Shown: in pieces, positions 24,258-36,141 of the stretch | Layout of the letters: each line of letters starts with the position of its first letter | Position numbering within the stretch: the stretch's first letter is position 1 | NCBI RefSeq assembly: GCF_009389715.1 | Contig: NC_052395.1 | Coordinates: 4,984,812-5,048,811, forward strand | Length of the DNA: 64,000 nt | Source of the DNA: Phoenix dactylifera | Lineage: Eukaryota > Streptophyta > Magnoliopsida > Arecales > Arecaceae | Reading direction: 5' to 3' | Notes under the pieces: model-generated | Told to the model about the DNA's origin: nothing | Database searches by the model: none | What the model saw: only the letters and a program-made list of their open reading frames with translations | Program-made: the position numbers and the translations under genes

Positions 24258-24835
24258 ATGGATGATAACAATCTCTTTCTAACATGTTGTAATGTTAAAG
24301 AGAATAAGAATGATATCTGGCTATTAGATAGTGGTTGCAGCAATCATATGACAGGCTTGAAAGGAATCTTCAAAAATATTGATGAATCAGTAAAATTGCA
24401 AGTTCAACTTGGAGATGGCAAACAAGTTCCAGCTGCAGGCAAAGGTGTTATCACTATCAAAACTAAATCGGGTAAAGAAAAACAAATTCATGATGTTCTT
24501 TATATTCCTGGTTTAGCTCATAATTTGTTAAGCATTGGACAATTAGCACAAAGAGGTTATTCGATTATTTTTCAAGGAAATACATGTGAAATCCATGATT
24601 TGAAATCTGGTGTTGCCATTGTGACAGTTAACATGTCACCTAACAAAATGTTTCCTTTGGAATTTTCATGTCTTGATGATCATGCTCTTGTCTCTAGTTT
24701 AAAGAATGACTCTGGTTGTGGCATATGAGATATGGACACTTGCACTATGGTGGTTTGAAGTTTCTACAGCAGAAGAATATGGTGTTTGGATTACCCAACA
24801 TTGAGAAGATGGAGCTCTATGGGCCTATGCGAATT
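24258..24835 (+). pseudogene. Copia element 1 protease and start of integrase
   Basis: The frame 24258-24728 has the aspartic protease signature LLDSGCSNHMTG near residue 23. It is followed in another frame (24716 on) by the GAG-pre-integrase motif WHMRYGHLHYGGLKFL. The zinc-binding CxxC half of the integrase N-terminal domain is absent, which implies an internal deletion. The coding sequence is then cut by the solo LTR at 24841. Confidence 0.8.
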
Positions 24836-25639
24836 CCAACTGTTACAACCCCCGCCCCGTTCCCGGCGGGCTGCCGCGACGGTCCTAGGGTGCGGGTACG
24901 CATAAGGCCACCAGCCACCACGTAGAACCCTACTACCTATCAATCATCAATAAATTTTGAAAATTTTGGCATGATGCATGCACAAAATGATCACCTTTCC
25001 TATGGTGACCTGTCAGGATTATCTCAATACATACAACACACTACCTATCAGAGCAGCAATCACATAATCTGTCACATAATAAACCTGAACAATATATAGC
25101 AATACATTATCACAGGCACACAACTGATCTGCACACATATATATATATATACATGCTTTCCAATCCATCCATGGTCAACCCATATCCACAACAGGATCTA
25201 TGACTGTAACTATGCACTATATACAATAGAAGGTTTATAATACACCAAAAGGTATAAACCTCTATCTACATTATACTATGGAGCGGCACAGCTAGCAGGC
25301 AATCTCTAACCCTGCTCCTCTCTATACAACACCTGTCCTGAAATCAAAAACACCAAACTGGGGAGTGAGTATATAAATACTCAGTGAGTCAAGTAGAGAG
25401 TACTATGCATATGAGACAAGATATAATCATGGCTCGAGATGAAATCTCAAGATCAATAACAAGATGAACATGATCTCAACATAGAAAATATGGAGTAAAT
25501 CATCAATATCACCACAATCAATATCAACTCATCTAAAGCATATATGGAATAATCAAGTAAACATATATGCTACTCATGAATATGCTCAACAGATCATAAT
25601 GCTGTAACATACAAATCGGGTGTCAATATGCTGAATCAT

Positions 25640-25870
25640 CGATAAATAGCTATCGGGAGGTGGGTCTTACGCCCCAAGCGAACTACAACAACTTTCTACT
25701 GCCATATGCATACATAGAATATGACACCACACAAATATGTAAATCAGAGTGTCAATATGCGAAATCATCACTAGACAGCTGTCGGAAGGTGGATCTTACG
25801 CCCCAAGCGAACCACAACAACTTTCTACTGTCACATGCATATGCAAGATAAGACACCACACTGATCATGT
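25640..25870. repeat. Tandem pair of about 132 bp inside the solo LTR
   Basis: Two copies share GTCAATATGC-GAATCATC, TCTTACGCCCCAAGCGAAC and CAACAACTTTCTACTG, with starts near 25620 and 25752. Confidence 0.8.
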
Positions 25871-26939
25871 AAATGCCGGCCAGTATCCAGAACAGAAATC
25901 CATAGAAACATCTCACATCTATATACTAAACGGCACCTCGCGAAAATTCTACATCCGCATAAAGCCATACTGCACCTCGCGGGGTCTTACTATGTCCGGC
26001 GGCAAGCAAAATATAAGTCGTGGGACCGGCCGATCCTACGCCTAGGGCCGTATCCCCCCTCAAGAAGGGACTGGGCTCCGCCCACCCAGAAGGCTACTAT
26101 GTGCACACAGGCCGATGTCTAACCCCATCGACTATAGGTGTCCTGTAGATACTGCCAAGCTATGCATAATGCCATAATGCACCCTCCCAATACTCTACTA
26201 AAAAGGAGTATAATGAAGACTACCACTCATCCGACCACGACCCAATCATAACTAACATTAGGGTTGGGAGTGAGGAATCATAGGAGTGCAATGCAACTCA
26301 ATATACCACTGAAAAGGCTCTACAAGTCTTTAAAATAGAGGAAATGAAATTAATTTACAAAAGAAGTCATTTCACAATTTGGAACCAATTTAACTACTTA
26401 TCTACTCCTTGTAATTCCTCTCAATGTTCCCTCAAATGCATGTACAAATAATCAAGCATGGAGAAACAAGATTATAGAGGAATCCACTATAATATCAATC
26501 AATATGCACAAGTGGAATCAATTCACACTTGGCGACATTCATGAAAACGAATTAAGAATGCTCATGGTGCAAAGTACATGACTCCCACTCACCTGTCAAT
26601 CTGGCACAGCCCTGATACGCCTCCAAAAATCTACAGTAGGCAGTAGGGGACTTCCTCCTCTTGTTCGCTAGCTTTTTGCCCAACTGGTACATGCATTTAC
26701 AATACATTTAGTCTTGTATCAAGGGCCATAATCTACGTGCCAGTCATAAATATAGGAAACTTTAATTGATTCAACTTCCCCCTTTTCTAAATTCTTTCCT
26801 TTTTCCCTTTTTCCTATCAATTAATCTTTCTCTTATATGTATTATGATGCAAAAGCATTACATACACACCTTAGGCCACTGCTATAGGGTCAAGGTACGA
26901 GAAAGAGTCAAAATCCACCTTCACTAAAAATTTCACTGA

Positions 26940-27115
26940 AGCGTGAGTTAACCCCAACCTCATGAGTCGACCCCGACCACAGAGCTGCAAAACTTTATTT
27001 TCTAGACTCTCAGAGAGAGTCGACCCCCAACCTCGTGAGTCAACCCCTCTGAGGCATGAGTCGACCCCAATCTGCCCCGAGTCCACTCCGGCGCGCTTTG
27101 AGGCGACCCCCACCA
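26940..27115. repeat. GAGTCGACCCC-type motif cluster in the solo LTR
   Basis: At least six variants occur within 175 bp, such as GAGTCGACCCCGACC, GAGTCGACCCCCAACC and GAGTCGACCCCAATC. The same consensus recurs in the Sirevirus-type LTRs at 39298-39770 and 48751-49223. Confidence 0.8.
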
Positions 27116-27961
27116 CTTTCTCACTTTTTTTTCTCTCGGATAAACAGTAACCCGAACTGACAGCGGGTTATTTCATCCCGATTTTGATTCACTTTCCAAA
27201 CTCCAAAGTTTATGAAATTTTTACCTAATGTTCTACACTCATAGGGTTTCCAAAATGATAAGATACATCATCATCGGAGGTCGATTGACCCCTGAAATAA
27301 TTCACCGAAGTTGGGACTTCGACACAATTTCTCCGCAGTGCCGGAAAAACTTGTCGAAATCCAATTCTTCCTCTTTTAGCCACCTCTACAACCCTTATCC
27401 GACCCCTCTAGACTACATCCACCCTTTGTATAGCCTAATTTCATCAAAAGACTAGGTAGGGATGGGTATTTACCTTTTTCTCTTCGAAAAATCGAGATCT
27501 TTGCGTAGAGAAAAAGGAGACCTACGCTTTTTTCTGCAGCTGGCAGCGCAACCGGAACTCCCTTCTACCTCGAATCTCCTCCCTCTTTCTTCTTCTTCTT
27601 CTTCTTCTTCTCTCTGTGTTTCCACCGCCTGAGACTCCCTTTCCTCCTCTGTTTCATCCCACGGACACAGCACCAACCCATGAATTAAGTCACATCAAGC
27701 ACTATTCACCCTTTGTTTAATATTATTAAATTTTCATTTTGCCCCTAACACTTCAACATATCTACTGTTATGCCATTAACTTTTGATTCCTTTCAATTTT
27801 ACCCTTACCACTTCAACGCATCTACAACTATGCCATTATCCTTTGATTCCTTCCAATTTTACCCCTTCTATCCCTTTTTATATATAATTTTTTTTTTGGG
27901 TTATTACACCAACATTGAACGGGAGTAAGTATTTTCTCTTATTTGTAGATATTTCAACAAG

Positions 27962-28639
27962 ATGAGTTGGGTGTACTTCTTAAGGTTTAAGCATGAAACC
28001 TTCCCTAAGTTTTTAATATTCAAGGCATATGTTGAGAAACAATCTCGGTACTACATTAAGACCTTGAGGATAGATCGTGGGGGAGAATTTTTATCTAATG
28101 AGTTTCAGTCCTTTTGTGAAGCAAATGGAATTCATAGGCAGTTAACAACAAGCTACACATCGGAGCAGAATGGCGTGGCCGAAAGGAAGAATCGGACGAT
28201 AGTTGAAATAGCTAGAAGCATGCTGAAGGCTAAAAATCTTCCAAACTATCCTTGGGCAGAAGCTGTGGCAACCTCAGTATATTTACTAAATAGATCTCCT
28301 ACAAAGACTGTTCGAAATCGTACTCCATATGAAGCTTGGTGTGGACAAAAACCTCAAGTAAGCCATTTAAGAATCTTTGGTTCTCTTGCCTATGCTCATG
28401 TAAACTCTGAAACTAGGCATAAACTTGATGAGAAAAGTTTAAAGTGTATTTTTGTTGGATACAGCGAACAAACCAAAGGTTATCGCTTATATGATCCTAT
28501 TACTAAGAAGCTTATTATGAGCAGGGATGTCATTTTTGATGAGAATGGCTGTTATAGCTTGAATGAAGTTGAACAGGTTCCTTCAAGATTTGTGGAGATG
28601 GAGCAACCACACACTTCGTCAACCACCAGGCAGCAATAG
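27962..28639 (+). pseudogene. Copia element 1 integrase core
   Basis: Catalytic integrase region, with LRIDRGGEFLSNEF near residue 39 and SEQNGVAERKNRTIVEIARS near 67, then the GKKPxxSHLRIFG-like region (PQVSHLRIFGSLAY). It rejoins the 5' half across the solo LTR except for a one-base frameshift near the duplicated target. It ends at a stop before the reverse transcriptase. Confidence 0.9.
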
Positions 28640-28689
28640 AACCATCATGTTTTGAGGAAGCAATTCAAAGGGAAGAATGGAAGCAAGCT

Positions 28690-29358
28690 TTGGAAAGTGA
28701 AATTGCAGCAATTGAAAGAAACAACACATGGGAGCTAGTAGACTTGCCAGAAGGGAAGAATGCAATAGGCTTGAGATGGGTTTTCAAGAACAAGTACAAT
28801 GCTGATGGCAACATACAGAAGTATAAAGTACAGCTCGTCACAAAGGGGTATACACAACAAGAAGGTATTGATTTCATTGAAACCTACTCTCCCGTTGCTA
28901 GAATTGAAACAATAAGAATTGTTTTAGCTCTAGCTGCACAGATGAAATGGTTAGTTTACCAATTTGATGTTAAATCAGCATTTCTTAATGGTGTGTTGAA
29001 AGAAACTTTATTTGTTGAGCAGCCACAAGGATTTACAATTCAAGGCATGGAGGAGAAGGTGTACAAGTTACGAAAGGCTCTGTATGGGTTAAAGCAAGCT
29101 CCGAGAGCATGGTATGGTAGAATAGATGCCTATTTTCTGAAAAATGGCTTTGATAGAAGCATAAATGAACCAACTCTCTACATCAAGGTGCAAGGTAAAG
29201 ACATTCTTATTGTGTCCTTATATGTTGATGATATGATCTATACTGGATCCTCATTTTCTCTTATTGAAGAATTTAAGGTGAGAATGATGAATGAATTTGA
29301 AATGATTGATCTGGGCCTCTTACCTTACTTTCTGGGTCTTGAAATCAAGCAAACATAG
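28690..29358 (+). pseudogene. Copia element 1 reverse transcriptase
   Basis: Copia RT motifs appear in order: [35 protein letters not shown] and the catalytic YVDD (VSLYVDDMIY). The frame ends at an in-frame stop at about 29356, within the connection to RNase H. Confidence 0.9.
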
Positions 29359-29444
29359 AATGGAATTTTTCTTTCTCAGGAGAAGTATGCATATGGTCTA
29401 TTAAAGAAATTTAATATGGAAATTGCAAAGGTTACAATACACCA

Positions 29445-30227
29445 ATGAATGCAGGAGAAAAGTTATGTCTAGAAGATGGAACTGGCAAGGTTGATGCAAC
29501 ATATTTTAGAAAATTAGTTGGAGGACTGATGTATTTGACTCATACTCGACCAGATGTTATGTTTGCTATCTGTTTAGTTTCAAGGTTCATGCACAACCCA
29601 TCAAAGCATCATTTGGGAGCAGCAAAACGCATTCTGGGATACATTCGTGGCACCATTAATTTTGGAATTTGGTATTTTTCAGTTACTGACTTCGAGCTTA
29701 TTGGTTTTACAGATAGTGATTGGGCAGGTTTTTTGGATGATAGGAAAAGCATATTAGGTTATTGTTTCACTCTTGGATTAGGAGCCATTTCTTGGACATC
29801 GAAGAAGCAAGCCACGACAGCGTTATCATCTTCGGAAGCAGAATATATAGCAGCTACATCTACAGCGTGTCAAGCAATATGGATTCGAAGGATTCTTGAA
29901 GATCTTCATCACGCTCAACTTGATGCTACTACTATCTTTTGTGATAATAAATCAACAATATCAATGACAAATAATCCTACATTTCATGGGTGAATGAAGC
30001 ATATTGGAATTTGGCATCACTTTATTAGAGAAATTGTAGCGGAAGGATTAATAGACATGCACCACTGCTCGGTGAACAATCAAGCTGCTGACATTATGAC
30101 CCAGGCTTTATCCTATGAGAAGTTTGCTCACTTCCGTGAATTACTTGGTGTCAATAGTTTTGCATCAAGGGGAGTGTTGGAAATTGATGCAAGCTCAAGA
30201 CCTCAGGGCTTTTTCTATTCTAGTTGA
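29445..30227 (+). pseudogene. Copia element 1 RNase H
   Basis: Frames 29445-29993 and 29994-30227 encode the C-terminal RNase H, with GFTDSDWAGFLDDRKS, ALSSSEAEYIAA and FCDNKSTISM. A stop at 29991-29993 interrupts it, and a frame break separates it from the RT. It ends in the purine tract before the 3' LTR. Confidence 0.9.
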
Positions 30228-30544
30228 AAGAGTCTTTTGTTTGTTTTTAAGTTGAACGAGTTAGTAGCCTAGCTATATTAATGGGTTCTGTTTTAACTGT
30301 TTCCTTGTATGGTGGTCATGCCACTATGCCACGATGGGTTTCATAAGCCTATAAATAGGCCTGCATATAGTGTACTGATTTGGGGTTGATTTGAATACAA
30401 GTTCCCTGTCTGTGTTGTCTCCTTCACCTGTGTTGTCTTTCTTTGGGTTGTACTGTTCTCCTTTTTTTTGCTAAAACTGTTCTCCTTTTCCATCGCAGGA
30501 AATTAGTAGCTGTAGCTACTCTTGTTCCAAGCTCAATTTCAACA
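30175..30544 (+). repeat. 3' LTR of Copia element 1
   Basis: Starts TGTTGGAAATTG and ends CAATTTCAACA. It keeps the TATA box TATAAATAGG at 30350-30359, which is missing from the 5' copy. Confidence 0.9.
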
Positions 30545-31402
30545 TTCTTGCAATCCATGAAGGCTTCAACAAAGAAGAACGCCTTAAGTACCTTAAAAAG
30601 GAAAATGAAGCATGGTTTTGAATGGATGATAATAGCAATTGTTAGATATGATTTTTTGTAATAAAAATAAATAGCAACCTAAAATTAAAAGTTGCATTTT
30701 TCAAAAATATGTATTTATAAAATGTACTGAAATTAAAGCATATTTCCTTCATAATGCCTAATTTTTATTTTAGATAAATTATTATTCCCGCAAAATTTAA
30801 TTTTTATTTAAGGAGTAGCTCCATGACTCTATAGAACATCAGCCTATACTGAAAAAAAAAATCCAAAAAGAGAGACCTGAGCCACTGCACTAACTTGGCA
30901 TCAGGTCTAAGATGAACCATATTTGTTATTAAATGCAACACAATTGGCAATATGACTATTGTTAAAGAAAAAACACCTATATATTGTTGCATATCACAAG
31001 ACCCTTGGACCATGATCATTCAAAAGTCTTTAAAAAAATAAAAAAAGTGAGCACAACAATTAATAAAACTATATAAATTAGATCTTATTATTTTAATAAT
31101 TCAACAATTTATTATTTTATATATTTGTTTATAATAATGACCTAGGGTTAGAAAGTCTTGTAATATTTAACATTTCTTCTTGTTTTTTAAGTGAAACAAT
31201 AGTTAATATATCATGTCATCTTGGCATTTCAAAAAGTAAAATAATTATGTTTCCTCGCTTATATAATAAAAAAATCGAAGATTAGATGCATTTTCTTAAA
31301 AAATATAGGGACAGATACTATCTAATTAATTTTGACAGAAACATTTTAACCACCTTGGTTATATATTATTTGTCCACGGCCAAACGATTGCGGCAACATT
31401 AG
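30545..31402. other. AT-rich intergenic sequence, no gene
   Basis: Only short frames. No bounded repeat recognised. Confidence 0.4.
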
Positions 31403-31883
31403 GGGCTCGTTTGGTTCGCGGGAAGTATTTTTCCTCCTAGGAATATGATTCCTGGGAATCAGATTCCTAGGAAGAGGATACCTAGAAAAGTACTTTTGGC
31501 ATATTTGGTTAACCATGGAAAAGTAACAAATTTCCAAAGTGCTTATGTTTGGTTGACCATCCACTTTCCTAGGAAAGTTATGTATAATTCCTATTATGCC
31601 CTTAATAAAAATTAGGTCTTTAATGCCTCTTTAATGCTTCTTTAATGCTGAAGGGTCTTTTTGGGAAAAAATAAAAAAGGAGTGATTCCCACCTCATGGG
31701 AAAGTAACTTTCCCATGTTTCTCATGGGAAAGACTTTCCCATGAAATGTGGAAATCATATTCCCATGGGAATACAACTTTTCCATCTCTCTCCTTTGAAA
31801 ACTCCAACCAAACAAGAGGCATTTCATTACTTTCCCGTTGACCACACTTTCCCCCCTCCTTTTCCTGCGAACCAAACGAGCCC
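31403..31883. mobile_element. Tourist-like MITE, 481 bp, second family
   Basis: Long near-perfect terminal inverted repeats: left GGGCTCGTTTGGTTCGCGGG and right the complement of CCTGCGAACCAAACGAGCCC. A 3-bp flank, TAG, is present at 31400-31402 and 31884-31886. There is no coding content. It is distinct in sequence from the three copies near the AMP1 gene. Confidence 0.8.
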
Positions 31884-31886
31884 TAG

Positions 31887-32694
31887 AAAAAAGCTAGGTC
31901 GGAGCTAGTGCTATTACAAAATAGGAGAATACAAACTAGCTGGCTAATCATCTCCCTTTTTTTTCTATTCTCGAGGGGTAGTTGATGAATCATCTTAGAC
32001 CACTTGTAATTTTCTATTCTTGAGAGATAGTTGATGAATCATCATAGACCACTTGTAAGGAGAATTTGGTATGGGGCGATCATCCCAAGATCAAAGATGA
32101 TATGTATGGAGATGATGAGATCAACATATTTAGTTATACCATGGTGATCCTACATGGTAGCAATACTAAATCATCCTCACTCCTCAAATCATCACCTAAC
32201 CTAATAATGGGATACCCGTCCTTGAGGTTAGGTATTCAATAGCGGTGATCTTGAGCTGAAATTTGAGGATAAAAATGTCCCTCGGTCCAGCAAAAAAAAA
32301 AATTGTGTATCCATACACTATTAATATATTATATCAATATTTTACATTATGTTATATTGACATTATATTATATTTATGATATATATTATATTGTAATATG
32401 TTATTACTGATAACTTCAAGTTATGTTGAAATATATTATTATAATTTATATTTATATAATGAAATTATCTAATATATTGCTTCTATTTACCATATTTTTT
32501 AATCAAAATAAATATTAGTATTAATTTTTTTAAATATAAATATTAATAATTAATATATTAATAAAATATATTAATTCTTAATTACTGAAATATCAAATAT
32601 AGTGATCTTAGATCATCAGGGACCAGATTACTTCAAGATAAGAGTCATCGATGATCTAAGATATAAGATATAATCAAGGACTAAAATGAAATAT
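31887..32694. other. Intergenic, AT-rich, with a short tandem pair
   Basis: About 31965-32060 has two copies of a 47-bp unit (TAGTTGATGAATCATC-TAGACC). Beyond about 32290 the sequence is strongly AT-rich. No gene seen. Confidence 0.45.
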
Positions 32695-35474
32695 CACTAC
32701 AGAAAAATTGGCCTTTGCCAACCCTTTTTTTCCGACGCTAGGGACAAGCATCGGGAAAAAAAGCATGCCGCCAAACTTTGCCGATACTTTAACTAAGCAT
32801 CGGTAATTATCAATAATAGACGACGCGTAAAAGCGTCATCGTAATCTTATAGAAAAAGCCGACGCATTTTTAAAAAGCGTAGGAATAAACGACGCTTATT
32901 AGCGTCGTCGTACTCGCCTCCTACGACGACGCGTATAAGCATCGTCAAAAGTCAAATTAACAACAAAACCAAGTGGCCAACCCCCTCTTCCTCATTTTGC
33001 ATCCCGATCGATCAAACCCTAGCTCCTCTCCTCCTTCCTTCTCTCCGACGACGAGCGACCGGCCCTTGTCATCTCCGACGCCGAGCGACGTCCGACGGCA
33101 AGCTCCTCTCCTCCTTCCTCCTCTCCGGCGCCGAGCGATCGTCCGCATCCTCCTCTTCTCCTCCTCCTCTGCGGCGCCGACCGGCCGACCCCATCTCCCT
33201 CCGCCTGAGAAAGAGGTAATTCAAAAGATTTTTAGAGGCAAAGATAGGTTACAAAAATGAAGCCTTTGTGATTATAGGATTGCTAGGTAACAACATGCCG
33301 CGAGGAAAACGATTCAGAGATATTGAGTTTCAGCACACATCCGTGGGATCTTCTTCCGATCAGTCCCTACAGTCCCAGCAGCCCGACGAGCCTCAGCAGC
33401 ACGAGTCTCATTCTCAGCATGAGTTCCACACTCAACATGAGTCTCAATTTGAGCACGTGCCACCTGCTAATTGTCCAGACATGGATGACGTGCACATCCA
33501 GGGTAATTTGATTTACATTTTATGTATTAATTTTTCTTACAATCTAATTATATTAAATCATTTGCCTTTAATGTTTTAATTAATGGATATTTTATTTTAT
33601 TTTTATAGATGGACTGGGGAGAGTGAGGAGGACACGAGGACCCACTCGAGCACGGGACGTGTAAAGCCTATTTCAGGATGAGAAGATCGTGGTACATTGC
33701 AATGAACTGGGGCAGCCCATTAAGAGCGCTGCAAGCATTTTATCGACTTTTCTAGGATCGGTTGCGCGGAAGGATCAGTTGTGTCCGCTTAACTATACGA
33801 AATGGAATGAAATGCTTCCTTCGTATAAGGTTGAGCTTCTTAAAGTTATTGAGGTAAAGAATTGAACTTGTTTACTATCACAATTTTATTTTTTGATTTA
33901 ATATTGTTATAATATTTTTTAATTACTTTGGTGTAGAAGAAGTTTTTGCTCCCTAAAGAGAGCCATGATTGGGTGCTGAAGTCCGTCAACCGCAAGTGGA
34001 AAGAATATAGGGCCAAGTTAAAGGCGGACTGGAAGCACGATGGTATGACAGAAAAGGAGGTTGCCCGTGTTTGTCCTCCTGATGTAATTCCTCATCAGTG
34101 GAGGGAGCTTGTCCACTATTGGTTTTCCAAGAAAGCTCAGATTGTGTATATTTTTTCAATACCTTAGATTATATTCACTAATAATTTAGATTATAAATTT
34201 ATATTATTTATTCTTTTTTTGGAAAGACATATTACAACATTGGTAGAGCTGCTCGATGAGTTATGCTCGACGTAGAGCTGAATTCATAAGTTTTTTGAAA
34301 CTTTTTGAAACTATTTTAAACTGTTCTATCATATAGCATGTATCATGATAACTAGCTTGCCAATATACCTTTTGTTGTAGATGATGATAATGGGAGGAAG
34401 CCTGGTAAGGTGGAGTTTTATAAGATGACTCACACCCACCGAAATAGCAGTTTTGTTCGGAAGGAGTCAAGAGATATAGTTGTATATATTCATCTTTGAA
34501 TCTTTCAACGATATTTTTATTAGTTCTATTATTGGCATACATTAATATGACTTTTTCTTTTGAGAGATATAGGACAGGGCAACAACTCTTATTGCAGAGC
34601 GCGTCGGGGAGTCATCATCATCCCACGCGACCAGTCATGTCGAAGCTCAGGTGCTCGCTGAATTATTGGGCTCAGAGCGTTATGGTAGAGTGAAGGGTTA
34701 TGGCGTTGGAGTTACCTCTACTCAGTTGTCTGCAGTGGGCATGTATACAAGAAATGCTGGAGAAGGTAGTAGCAATGCAGAAGTTAATAGACTTCGGGCA
34801 ACAATTGAAGATATGAAGGATCGCCATCAGGCAGAGTTGGCAGAGTTAAAGCGGAACTAACAAACTTTGCAGTCTCAGCTTGAGCATATTTCATCTATGT
34901 TACAGCGACTTCTCCCTCCTCATGTAAATAACAATATGTATTTGATGACTTTACATAATTATCACTTATTTTGCATGAGTTAATGATTTTAAAGTACATT
35001 TTATAAAACAATATGAATGTTTTGAATGATCTGAATATTTGTGTTGATGTAAATGTAATGCAGGTTCATATTGATATAAATGCTGACTTATGATATGCAT
35101 GTATTTTTCTATTTTTTTTTTAAAAAAATTCTGTCCCGACGCTTTAAAGCGTCGTTAAAAACCAGCTTTGGCTCGGGCTGAAATGCTTTCGCCGACACTT
35201 ATAAGCGCCATTACAACTATGCCGGCATGCCCTAGTTGTAGTCTATGCCGATGCTAAGTTGCGTCGCCAAAACAAGCTACACCGACGCTTTAATAAGAGT
35301 CGGTAAATCCGCGGTTTTGCCGACGCTTTCCTTTGGCGTCGGCAAAAACCTTTCCCACTCATGTATCGCCGACGCGTCTACGACGCTTGTTCTGGCATCG
35401 GAGGGGTTTTTGCCAACGCTAATAAGCGTCGGTAAAGGTCATCAAAAATGCCGGAATTATACGCAAATGCAGTG
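32695..35474 (+). mobile_element. CACTA (En/Spm) element A with TNP1 remnant
   Basis: The left end CACTACAGAAAAATTGG is followed by subterminal repeats of the CCGACGCTT/AAGCGTCGG type (to about 32950). A GC-rich leader (32980-33215) and a TNP1-like gene come next. The right subterminal repeats (about 35135-35460) end in a degraded terminus ...TGCAGTG. The flanking trinucleotides (TAT and TGG) do not match, so the right end is mutated or rearranged. The DDE transposase (TNP2) is absent. Confidence 0.75.
33295..34925 (+). pseudogene. TNP1-like CACTA protein (Ptta/En/Spm family), broken
   Basis: The ATG at 33295 opens a Gln/His-rich exon (to about 33502). It is followed by exons starting at 33609 (HCNELGQPIKSAASILSTFL), 33937 (DWVLKSVNRKWKEYRAKLKA, then HQWRELVHYWF) and a last one (about 34571 on) with a coiled-coil-like end (LRATIEDMKDRHQAELAELK). 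This order matches plant transposase family 24, the DNA-binding partner encoded by En/Spm elements. It is broken: an in-frame TAA just after ARDV near 33660, a deletion near 34255 relative to element B, and a stop at 34858. Confidence 0.7.
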
Positions 35475-36141
35475 TGGGAATTAATTTCCGTGATATTTTA
35501 ATATCTTCGTGCCAACATTTAATGTGGGTAAGCACTCTCGGATAAAACCTGAGCTTCTACTGGGTCCTGTTTTTTAAGCTGTAATTGCAAGTTCCTTTTC
35601 CAAATTTGATTAAATAAAATGAGACATTTCTGCAACCTTTGGAGAAACTCGATGCAGTTACCTAAAGTATTTTTGGGTAAACTCCCTAATCTTGGACTTC
35701 TCAACAATGCTACTCTATTCAGGTTTTCAAGTTCTGAACTAGAAAACAATAACCAAAAGCAAGAAAGTATTAACAAAGAAAAAAGAACTAATGAAGGAAC
35801 TAAAGAACAAACGAAACAAAAACGAAAAGCAGTCTAGAATATAACCAGATTATCACGCTTCTGATATATAAAAGAGGGATTTAAACATCATAAGAAAATT
35901 AACACTGACTCGAAATCCAGATGATCTTTCTTTCCACATTCACTAGCAATCACAACGTAGCCAGGTAGAGACAATAACCAAAGGATCAAAAAGCATACGA
36001 AAGTATCTGGACCAATGAGACAGACCGAGAAGAATCACTATATATATATATATATATAGATTCATAGTTACTAATCACAGTATAGCGGAAAGAAATCAAA
36101 AGACCAAAAAGCATATGATAACTGGTACTAGAAATGGAGAC
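35475..36141. other. Intergenic, no gene
   Basis: AT-rich flank between CACTA element A and the Gypsy-type LTR; includes a TA microsatellite at about 36039-36058. Nothing else recognised. Confidence 0.45.

Larger units (their letters stand above)
24841..27908. mobile_element. Solo LTR, 3068 bp, inserted in Copia element 1
   Basis: The insert begins TGTTACAACCCCC and ends GGGTTATTACA, so it has TG...CA termini. It is flanked by a perfect 5-bp duplication CCAAC at 24836-24840 and 27909-27913. It has no gag or pol and only a single LTR-like unit, so a solo LTR of a long-LTR (probably Gypsy) element is the simplest reading. Inside are a 132-bp tandem pair (about 25640-25870), a run of GAGTCGACCCC-like motifs (26940-27115) and a CTT microsatellite (27585-27612). 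Confidence 0.8.
22883..30544 (+). mobile_element. Ty1/Copia element 1, decayed, split by a solo LTR
   Basis: Two LTRs (22883-23166 and 30175-30544) enclose, in order, gag, a zinc knuckle, protease, integrase, reverse transcriptase and RNase H, which is the Copia order. A tRNA-Met-type site follows the left LTR and a purine tract, AAGGGGAG, precedes the right one. Without the 3.07-kb insert the element is about 4.6 kb. Gag, integrase and pol carry frameshifts and stops and part of the integrase N-terminal region is missing, so it is inactive. The flanks (GCTTT and TTCTT) do not form a target duplication, so an end may have rearranged. The sublineage was not resolved. Confidence 0.9.

Noticed and set aside
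26871-27150. Frames over the GAGTCGACCCC cluster in the solo LTR
   Set aside because: Low-complexity products of the motif repeats.
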